Assembly: GCF_001544575.2 (NCBI RefSeq)
Contig: NZ_FCNY02000004.1
Span: 62,001 to 126,000 of the forward strand
Source of the DNA: Caballeronia cordobensis
GTDB lineage: Bacteria > Pseudomonadota > Gammaproteobacteria > Burkholderiales > Burkholderiaceae
Length of the DNA: 64,000 nucleotides
Reading direction: 5' to 3'
In this document: positions 51,871 through 58,872 of the stretch, in pieces
How the letters are laid out: every line of letters starts with the position of its first letter
Position numbering within the stretch: the first letter of the stretch is position 1
Notes under the pieces: generated by a model
Told to the model about the DNA's origin: nothing
Database searches by the model: none
Seen by the model: only the letters and a program-made list of their open reading frames with translations
Program-made: the position numbers and the translations under genes

Positions 51871-52856
51871 CGCACGCCAGCCCGCTTTTCGACCCGTTCA
51901 CCGATTCCGACGATGCTGCCCTCGCCGCCCGCCTCGCCGATGCGGACGCCGCCGTGCGCCGTCTTGCCGTCATCGAAGCGGCCGAGCTCGAAGACGAAAC
52001 GTGGCTGCCCGCGCTGATCCACGCGCTGCGTCACGACAGCGACGCCGCCGTGCGTCGGACGGCGGCGCAACGGCTCGGCGCATGGGAATCGGCGGATGTC
52101 GTCGATGCGCTGTGCGAAGCCATCAAGGATGCGCGGCTGGACCCGGACACGCGCGACGCTGCGGCGGAGAGCCTGACCGCGTTGAAGGACGCCGCGGCGG
52201 GCGCGCGCGTGCTGCATCATTTCGCCGGCGCCGATCCGTTCGCGCGGGCCGCGTTGCTGCGCGGCGTGCGGGAGCTGCGGCTGCCGGGCGCGGCGGAGCA
52301 CGCGAAACAAGCGCTGTCCGACGCATCGGAGCAGGTGCGGCGCGAAGCGGTCGGCGTGCTCGGCTGGCTTCGGCATACGGCGGCGCTCGCGCAACTCGCA
52401 TCGCTTGCGCGCGACGATGCATCGGCGGATGTGCGGCATGCGGCCATCGGCGCATTGGGCTTCGCCACCGACGATTCGGTGCTCGACACGCTGAGCGCAG
52501 CGCTGCACGACGAAGCATGGCGCGTGCGCGAGGAAGCGGCGGCCACGCTCGGCAAGTTGCGTCTCGTGCCCGCGCGCGTCGCGCTCGAAGCCGCGCTCGC
52601 CGACGACTACTGGCAGGTGACGCTGCAGGCGGCGCGCGCGCTGGGCCGTTTGCGCGATGCCGCGAGTTCGCATGCGGTCGCCGAACTGCTGACCTATCCG
52701 ATCAGCAACGTGCGCAAGGAAGCGGCGCTCGCGCTCGGCGAGCTTGGCGGCCTCGACGCGCTGCGCGTGCTCGAAGCCGCGCTTCAGGACGGCGATCCCG
52801 AAGTGCGGAAGGCCGCGCGTATCGCGATTGCGCAGATCGGCACGCGGCACGGCTGA
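51867..52856 (+). CDS. HEAT-repeat protein
   Basis: A 329-residue all-helical repeat protein. About eight to ten HEAT-like units of roughly 30 residues can be followed (for example LIHALRHDSDAAVRRTAAQRLGAW, ALHDEAWRVREEAAATLGKL, ALQDGDPEVRKAARIAIAQIG), each with the conserved Asp-x-x-VR-x-x-A core. Such proteins act as scaffolds or docking platforms; bacterial members resembling phycobilin lyases also assist cofactor or partner binding. The start overlaps the ATPase stop (ATGA), so it belongs to this operon and may hold the AprA-like enzyme, ferredoxin or transporter together. That role is inference. Confidence 0.88.
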   Translation: MTHASPLFDPFTDSDDAALAARLADADAAVRRLAVIEAAELEDETWLPALIHALRHDSDAAVRRTAAQRLGAWESADVVDALCEAIKDARLDPDTRDAAAESLTALKDAAAGARVLHHFAGADPFARAALLRGVRELRLPGAAEHAKQALSDASEQVRREAVGVLGWLRHTAALAQLASLARDDASADVRHAAIGALGFATDDSVLDTLSAALHDEAWRVREEAAATLGKLRLVPARVALEAALADDYWQVTLQAARALGRLRDAASSHAVAELLTYPISNVRKEAALALGELGGLDALRVLEAALQDGDPEVRKAARIAIAQIGTRHG

Positions 52857-52927
52857 CGCGCGCTTTCCCATCGGTCATACCGAAGGCAAGGGTTAACACC
52901 CGTTTGCCGGAATCTCCTGGTTGCTCT

Positions 52928-52956
52928 ACTGTATCGATACACTAAATCGATACAGT
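52928..52956. promoter_or_regulatory. Tandem LacI-type operator before the TRAP operon
   Basis: An 11-base perfect inverted repeat (ACTGTATCGAT, spacer ACACTAA, ATCGATACAGT). The left half contains the 12-base self-complementary TGTATCGATACA at 52930-52941, with a central CG as in LacI-family operators; the right half contains a related ATCGAT core 13 bases on. It is 68 bases before the DctP start, and a LacI gene is encoded in the same operon, so autoregulated repression is likely. Confidence 0.6.
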
Positions 52957-53023
52957 GACGCGACGGCATTCACGCGTCGCGCTAACTCGCCCGCGCGCTC
53001 ACGCGGCATCCAGGAGACAGACC

Positions 53024-54055
53024 ATGCATTCGACTTCCCGGCGACGGTTCCTTCAGACCGTCTCAGCAACCTCGCTCGCCGCGGCGGGCGCGGGATTGCC
53101 CGCCATCGTCCGCGCGCAGCCTGCAGTCACGCTGCGGCTGTCGTCCTCGATGCCCGCGAACGAAAACGCCGCGCACTACGTCTGGTATCAGCATCTCGCC
53201 GCCAATCTGAAGGCGAGCGTGGGCGACCAGATTCGCATCGACTATTTTCCGAACAGCCAGCTCGGCAAGGAAAGCGACGTCGTGCAGCAGGTGAAGGTCG
53301 GCGCGGTGGACATGATGGTCACCGGCTCATCGATCTGGGCGACGGTGCTGCCGGAGCTCGGCATGCTCGATCTCGGCTACGTGTTCGACAGCTTCGATCA
53401 CGTCGGCCGCGCGATGGACGGCAGCGTCGGCAAATCGTTCGACAGCATGCTGCAGCAGCGCGCGGGCTGCTCCGTGCTCACGTGGGGCTACTCGTTCGGC
53501 GCGCGCAACGTCTTCACGAAGAAGCCGACGCAATCGCTCGCGGACATCAAGGGCGTGAAGCTGCGCGTGCTGCCCACGCCCGCCTTCATGGAGACCTTCA
53601 AGCTGATGGGCGCGGTGCCGACGCCCATTCCCATCGGCGAGCTGTACATGGCCGCGCAGACCGGCGTGGTGGACGGCTTCGAGCACGATTGCGCGACCGT
53701 GGTCGCGAGCAAGTACGACGAAGTCGTGAAGTCGTGCTGGCAAACGCAGCACGTTTTCAGCCCGCTCGTCGTCGCGATGGGCCGCCGCGCGCTCGCGAAG
53801 ATTCCGGAGAACCTGCGCCCCGCATTCCAGAAAGCGGCGCAGGACGCGACCGTGAAGCAGCGCGTCGCGGCCATCCAGACCGCCGCCAGCGCCGAGCAGG
53901 AACTCAGGAAGCGCGGCATGACGTTCTATCCGATGTCGAAGGCCGACCGCGACACCGCGCGCAAGGAAATGCAGACGCAGTTGTACGCGAATTTCTCGAA
54001 GCAGTATCCCGCGACCGCGCCGCTTTTCGCGGCCATCGCCACGGCTCGCGGCTAA
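53024..54055 (+). CDS. dctP: TRAP transporter substrate-binding protein (DctP family)
   Basis: A 343-residue periplasmic binding protein with a twin-arginine leader (SRRRFLQTVSATSLAAAGAGLPAIVRAQ). The mature part shows LRLSSSMPANENAAHYVWYQHLA, FPNSQLGKESDVVQQVKVGAVDM, the DctP arginine region KLRVLPTPAFMETFKLMGAVPTPIPIGELYMAAQTGVVDGFEHD. The start follows CAGGAGACAGACC. It captures an organic acid for the membrane subunit encoded next; the ligand is probably a carboxylate, given the enzymes downstream. Confidence 0.9.
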   Translation: MHSTSRRRFLQTVSATSLAAAGAGLPAIVRAQPAVTLRLSSSMPANENAAHYVWYQHLAANLKASVGDQIRIDYFPNSQLGKESDVVQQVKVGAVDMMVTGSSIWATVLPELGMLDLGYVFDSFDHVGRAMDGSVGKSFDSMLQQRAGCSVLTWGYSFGARNVFTKKPTQSLADIKGVKLRVLPTPAFMETFKLMGAVPTPIPIGELYMAAQTGVVDGFEHDCATVVASKYDEVVKSCWQTQHVFSPLVVAMGRRALAKIPENLRPAFQKAAQDATVKQRVAAIQTAASAEQELRKRGMTFYPMSKADRDTARKEMQTQLYANFSKQYPATAPLFAAIATARG

Positions 54056-54071
54056 GGGAGGCAAGGACGCC

Positions 54072-55967
54072 ATGACCACTTTCTCCGCGACGCCCGGACC
54101 GGAAGCGCAGCTTGCCGCGCCCGGCTTCGGCCACGAGACCCTGCTCGCGCGCGGCCTCGTGCGCCTGATGCACGGCATCGAATATCTGTGCGCGGCCGTG
54201 CTCGCGGCCGATGTGCTCGTGGTGTTCCTCTCCGTGATCTATCGATACTTCCTGCACGATCCGTTCGACTGGGCCGAGGAAGTCGCCCGCGCGCTGATGA
54301 TCGTGCTCGTCTTCTTCGGCGCCGCGACCGTGCTGGGTCGCAGCCAGCATGTCGGCGTCGATCTGTTTCGCGGCATGCTGCCGAAGCGCTGGCAACCGGC
54401 GCTCGTGCATGCGGGGCACTGGGTGATCGCGGGCGTCGCGGGCAATCTGTGCGTGTCGTCGTGCCTGCTGCTCGTCGATTCCTACGGGCAGATGACGCCG
54501 AGCGGCCTGCCCGCGTGGATCAACGTGTATCCGCTCGTGATCGGCAGCGTATTCATGGCGGTCTTCGGGCTCGCCAACGCGCTCAACGGCGCGCGCAAGA
54601 CCGTGATCGGCACGCTGATCGGCTGCGTGCTGATCGCTGCCGCCGTGTACGCGTGGAACCTGCTCGTGCCGGGCCACGCGGTGAAGGCGGGCGCGCTGCT
54701 CGCGATCGGTTTCATCGGCGGACTCGTGCTCGGCGTGCCGATCGGCTTCGTCCTCGCCTTCTCGGCGCTGCTCTACTTCCTCGCCGAACCGTCCTTGCCG
54801 ATGCTCGTCTATTCGCAGCAGGTGATGGCCGGCACCGACCACTTCGTGTTGCTCGCCATTCCGTTCTTCGTGCTGGCCGGTCTGCTGATGGAAACGAACG
54901 GCATGTCGTCGCGCCTGATCGAACTGCTGCTGCGCCTCTTCGGGCGCGTGCGCGGCGGCCTCGGCCTCATCACGATCATGGCGACGGCGTTCTTCTCCGG
55001 CGTGTCCGGCTCCAAGCTCGCGGATATCGCGGCGGTCGGCGGCGTGGTGATGCCCGCGGTGCGCCAGAGCAAGGAAGACCCGAACGAAGCCGCGGCGCTG
55101 CTCGCGTGCAGCGCCGTGATGGCCGAGACCATTCCGCCGTGCGTGAACATGATCATCATGGGCTTCGTCGCGAATATCTCGATCGCGGGGCTGTTTCTCG
55201 CGGGCGTGGTGCCGGCGGCCGTGCTCGCGGTGGCGCTGGCGATCGTCGCCGTCATCTTCGGCCGCCGCATCGATCTCGCCGCCGCATTGACCAACCCGCG
55301 CAAGTGGCTGCCGCTCGCCGGCGGCGCGCTCGTCGCGCTCATCATGATCGCGATGATCGGCAAGGGCGTGACCTCGGGTATCGCGACATCGACGGAAGTG
55401 TCGGCGTTCGCGGTCGTCTATGCGCTCGTCGTCGGCTGGCTGGCGTTTCGCGAGCTTACGCCGAAGTCGATTGCGCGCGTGTTCGTGCGCTCGGCGTCGA
55501 TGGCGAGCAGCATCCTGTTCATTGTCGCGGCGGCGTCGAGCGTGTCGTTCGCGCTGACGATCGAGCAGATTCCCGCGCTCGTCTCCGATTCGATGATCGC
55601 CTTCGCGCATCAGTACGGCCCGACCATGTTCCTGCTGCTGTCGGTGCTCATCATGATCGTGTTCGGCGCGGTGCTGGAAGGCGCGCCCGCGCTCATCATC
55701 TTCGGTCCGCTGCTCACGCCGATCGCCACGCAGCTCGGCATCAACCCGCTGCACTTCGGCACGGTGATCGTCGTCGCGATGGGGCTCGGGCTCTTCGCGC
55801 CGCCCGTGGGTCTCGGCCTGTTCGCGACCTGCGCGATCACCGGCACGGACATGAAGGCGGTGGCGCGGCCTATGCTCAAATATCTGCTGGTATTGTTCGT
55901 CGCACTGGTGGTGCTGATTCTGGTGCCGTCCTTTTCACTTTGGCTGCCGACCCGGCTCGGCCTGTAG
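54072..55967 (+). CDS. dctM: Fused TRAP transporter membrane subunit (DctQ-DctM)
   Basis: A 631-residue membrane protein in which the small DctQ (about residues 30-190, with FDWAEEVARALMIVLVFFGAATVLGRSQHVGVDLF) is fused to the large DctM (from about residue 210, with GVPIGFVLAFSALLYF, AIPFFVLAGLLMETNGMSSRLIELL, FSGVSGSKLADIAAVGGVVMPA). About sixteen helices are expected. Fusion of Q and M is known in many TRAP systems. It is preceded by GGAGGCAAGGA and lies 16 bases after the dctP stop. Confidence 0.92.
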   Translation: MTTFSATPGPEAQLAAPGFGHETLLARGLVRLMHGIEYLCAAVLAADVLVVFLSVIYRYFLHDPFDWAEEVARALMIVLVFFGAATVLGRSQHVGVDLFRGMLPKRWQPALVHAGHWVIAGVAGNLCVSSCLLLVDSYGQMTPSGLPAWINVYPLVIGSVFMAVFGLANALNGARKTVIGTLIGCVLIAAAVYAWNLLVPGHAVKAGALLAIGFIGGLVLGVPIGFVLAFSALLYFLAEPSLPMLVYSQQVMAGTDHFVLLAIPFFVLAGLLMETNGMSSRLIELLLRLFGRVRGGLGLITIMATAFFSGVSGSKLADIAAVGGVVMPAVRQSKEDPNEAAALLACSAVMAETIPPCVNMIIMGFVANISIAGLFLAGVVPAAVLAVALAIVAVIFGRRIDLAAALTNPRKWLPLAGGALVALIMIAMIGKGVTSGIATSTEVSAFAVVYALVVGWLAFRELTPKSIARVFVRSASMASSILFIVAAASSVSFALTIEQIPALVSDSMIAFAHQYGPTMFLLLSVLIMIVFGAVLEGAPALIIFGPLLTPIATQLGINPLHFGTVIVVAMGLGLFAPPVGLGLFATCAITGTDMKAVARPMLKYLLVLFVALVVLILVPSFSLWLPTRLGL

Positions 55968-55974
55968 CCGGCAG

Positions 55975-57048
55975 ATGCAAAACCTTATGAGCACCATTCA
56001 GGATGTCGCCCGCGAAGCCGGCGTGTCGGTGAGCACCGTGTCGAACGTGCTCAATGGCCGCACGGATCAGATGCGCCAGGAAACGCTGGCGCGCGTGCAG
56101 GCCGCGATGAGCACGCTGCAATACCGGCCGAGCACGCTCGCGCGCCAGCTCAAGACCGGGCAGACGCCGCTCGTCGGGCTGCTGGTGCCGTCCATCGCCA
56201 ATCCGATGTACGGCTATATCGCGCGCGAAGTCGAAACCTACGCGCAGGAGCGCTACGGCTATCGCGTGATGATCGGCAACACGTATCGCGATCCGGCAAA
56301 GGAAGCGTCGTTTTTCGAGGATCTGTTTTCGCAGGGCGTGCGGCGCGTAATCGTGATTTCATCGCTCGCCAACGAACGGCATCTGGAAACCGCCGCCGAG
56401 CGCGGCATGGTCGTCGTGAGTTACGACCGGCGCGCGACCGAAGGCGAGACGACGCGCGTCGATCACGTCACGCCGGACAACTTCGAGGCCGCGCGGCTCG
56501 CGACGCGTCACCTGATTGCGCGCGGCCACACACGCCTCGCGTTCGCGACGCTGACCGGCCTGACGATGAGCCGCCGCGACAAGATCGACGGCTTTCTGGC
56601 CGCGGCGCGAGAAGCGGGTTTGTCGGACAGCGCGCATGTGTTGGACAGCGGCCCGGTCGACGAATACGGCGATTCGATGATCGCGGAGAACGGCCGCGCC
56701 CTCGCGCGCAGGCTCGCGGCGGACCACGAACGCCCGACCGGCGTGGTCGCCGTCAACGATCTGATGGCGCTCGGCTTGATGGCGGGCCTGCGCGAATCCG
56801 GCCTGCGCGTGCCGGAAGATGTATCCGTCGTCGGCATGGACGGGCACTTTCTCGCGGCAATTTCGAATCCCGCGCTGACCACCGTTCAGCTTCCCGTGCC
56901 CGCGATGGCCGCCGCGATGGTCGAGCGCGTCATGCGTCCGCACGACGAGCCCATGCCCGCATCAGAGCAGGCGCTGTTCACGGATATCACGCTCGTCGAG
57001 CGCGAATCGGTCGCGGGGCCGGCGACACCCTCCAGGAAGAAGACATGA
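55975..57048 (+). CDS. LacI-family transcriptional regulator
   Basis: A 357-residue regulator. The HTH is at the N-terminus (STIQDVAREAGVSVSTVSNVLNGRTDQMRQETLARVQAAMSTLQYRPSTLARQL with the hinge), followed by a sugar-binding-like sensor (VGLLVPSIANPMYGYIAREVE, HLIARGHTRLAFATL, TGVVAVNDLMALGLMAGLRESGLRVPEDVSVVGMDG). An in-frame ATG at 55987 gives the more usual start MSTIQDV. It is encoded inside the TRAP operon and overlaps the next gene by 4 bases. The tandem operator at 52928 is its likely target. Confidence 0.9.
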   Translation: MQNLMSTIQDVAREAGVSVSTVSNVLNGRTDQMRQETLARVQAAMSTLQYRPSTLARQLKTGQTPLVGLLVPSIANPMYGYIAREVETYAQERYGYRVMIGNTYRDPAKEASFFEDLFSQGVRRVIVISSLANERHLETAAERGMVVVSYDRRATEGETTRVDHVTPDNFEAARLATRHLIARGHTRLAFATLTGLTMSRRDKIDGFLAAAREAGLSDSAHVLDSGPVDEYGDSMIAENGRALARRLAADHERPTGVVAVNDLMALGLMAGLRESGLRVPEDVSVVGMDGHFLAAISNPALTTVQLPVPAMAAAMVERVMRPHDEPMPASEQALFTDITLVERESVAGPATPSRKKT

Positions 57049-58862
57049 ACAAGGTATTCGTGAGTCATCCCCGGCACATGCTGGATCATTACTTCGGCGC
57101 GCGCGCATCGGCTTTGCTCGCGACGTTCGCCGATGCCGCCTATAACACCGAAGACCGGGAACTGACGATCCCCGAACTCGCGGATGCCGCGCGCGATGCC
57201 GATGTGATCATCGCGTATCGTCAGACGCCCGCGCCGCGCGCGTTGTTCGAGGCCTTGCCGAAGCTCGCCGCGTTCGTGCGCTGCGCCGTCGATATCCGCA
57301 CCGTCGATGTCGATGCCGCGAGCGAGCACGGCGTGCTCGTGACGCAGGCGAGCGCGGGCTTCGTGCCGGCGGTCTCCGAATGGGTCATCGGCGCGATGCT
57401 CGATCTCGCGCGCTCGACGACGGCGTATGCATCCGCGTATCGCCGCCACGAATCGCCCGTGCCGGCGATGGGCCGCGAGTTGCGCGGCAGCACGCTCGGC
57501 GTGATCGGCTACGGGCAGATTTCGCGCTATCTCTGCGATCTCGCGCTGGCGTTCGGCATGCGCGTGATCGTGTCCGATCCTTATACGCGCATCGACGATT
57601 CACGCGTACGTCAGGTGAGCATGGACGCTTTGCTTGGCGACGCCGATTTCGTCGTGTGTCTCGCGCCCGCCAACGCGCAGACCGCGAACCTGATGAACGC
57701 GCGCACTTTCGCCGCGATGAAGCCCGATGCGTATTTCATCAACGCGGCGCGCGGCGAACTGGTCGATGACGCCGCGCTCTTGCATGCGCTCGAAAGCGGC
57801 CGCATGGCCGGATGCGCGCTCGACGTGGGCCGCGCGCCGGATCAGATGCCCTCGCCCGCGCTCGCCGCGCATCCGCGCGTGATCGCGGCGCCGCACGTGG
57901 GCGGGCTGACGCCGGGTGCGATCGAACATCAGTCGATGGAGACGGTCGCGCAAACCCAGGCGCTGTTCGAAGGCCGTGTGCCGGCGGGCGCGGTGAATGC
58001 GGCGCGGGCTTTCAGGCTGACGCGCTTCGATGTCGGCGGATGCGCGATGAGCACGCCGCTTACATTCGATGGCGCGTGCGATTGCCACATCCACGTGTAC
58101 GAAGACGGCTATCCGCTCGCCGCAAGCGCGACCTTCACGCCGCCGCCCGCGCCGGCATCGGCGTATCGCGACGTGCAGCGCGCGCTGGGGCTGTCGCGTG
58201 TGATCGTCGTGCAGCCGACCGGATATGGCTTCGACAATCGCTGCACGCTGGCGGCCATCGCACAGCTCGGCGAAGGGGCGCGCGGCATCGCGGTCGTGCC
58301 GCCCGATGTCAACGATGACGAGTTGCAGCGTCTGCACGATGCCGGCGTGCGCGGCGTGCGTTTCATGATGCTGCCCGGCGGCGTGATGCCGTGGGATGCG
58401 CTTGCCGGCATATCGGCGCGCATCGCACCGCTTGGCTGGAACATCAATCTTCAGCTCGACGGGCATACGCTGCCGCAGCACGAAGCGATGCTCGCGCGCT
58501 TGCCGTCGAAGCTCGTGATCGATCATCTCGGCAAGTTTCTCGCGCCTGTTACGGCGCAGAGCGATGGCTTTGCTTCGTTGTGCCGTCTGCTCGATGGGCC
58601 GCGCTGCTGGGTCAAACTGTCCGCGCCGTATGAAAGCTCGCGCGAGGGTGCGCCCGCGTATGGCGATGTCGCGTGGCTCGTGCGCGACTTGTCGACGCGT
58701 TATCCGGAGCGGGGATTGTGGGCATCGAACTGGCCGCATCCGAACGTTCGGCCCTTGCCTAAAGATGCGCGGCTGCTGGATTGGGCGATGCAGCTTCTGG
58801 ATGGGGATGAGGTGCGCAGGCGGGTTTTTGTCGATAATCCGGCGGAGGTTTATGGGTTCTGA
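57045..58862 (+). CDS. Fusion of a D-2-hydroxyacid dehydrogenase and a LigI-like amidohydrolase
   Basis: 605 residues with two enzyme domains. Residues 1 to about 325 are a D-isomer-specific 2-hydroxyacid dehydrogenase: NAD loop GYGQIS (155-160), Arg236 (NAARGELVD) and His284 (APHVGG). The Glu of the usual R-E-H triad is replaced; EP-like text reads RAPDQMP with Ala264. Residues from about 335 are an amidohydrolase-2 domain resembling 2-pyrone-4,6-dicarboxylate lactonase: DCHIHVYE (His348, His350), FDNRCTLAAI, and ASNWPHP where LigI has the catalytic Asp in SDWPH; here it is Asn562. An internal Met335 before the second domain hints at former separate genes. Both domains follow a TRAP transporter, so they probably work on the imported acid and its lactone. 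Confidence 0.85.
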   Translation: MNKVFVSHPRHMLDHYFGARASALLATFADAAYNTEDRELTIPELADAARDADVIIAYRQTPAPRALFEALPKLAAFVRCAVDIRTVDVDAASEHGVLVTQASAGFVPAVSEWVIGAMLDLARSTTAYASAYRRHESPVPAMGRELRGSTLGVIGYGQISRYLCDLALAFGMRVIVSDPYTRIDDSRVRQVSMDALLGDADFVVCLAPANAQTANLMNARTFAAMKPDAYFINAARGELVDDAALLHALESGRMAGCALDVGRAPDQMPSPALAAHPRVIAAPHVGGLTPGAIEHQSMETVAQTQALFEGRVPAGAVNAARAFRLTRFDVGGCAMSTPLTFDGACDCHIHVYEDGYPLAASATFTPPPAPASAYRDVQRALGLSRVIVVQPTGYGFDNRCTLAAIAQLGEGARGIAVVPPDVNDDELQRLHDAGVRGVRFMMLPGGVMPWDALAGISARIAPLGWNINLQLDGHTLPQHEAMLARLPSKLVIDHLGKFLAPVTAQSDGFASLCRLLDGPRCWVKLSAPYESSREGAPAYGDVAWLVRDLSTRYPERGLWASNWPHPNVRPLPKDARLLDWAMQLLDGDEVRRRVFVDNPAEVYGF

Positions 58863-58872
58863 GGGGGGCTGT

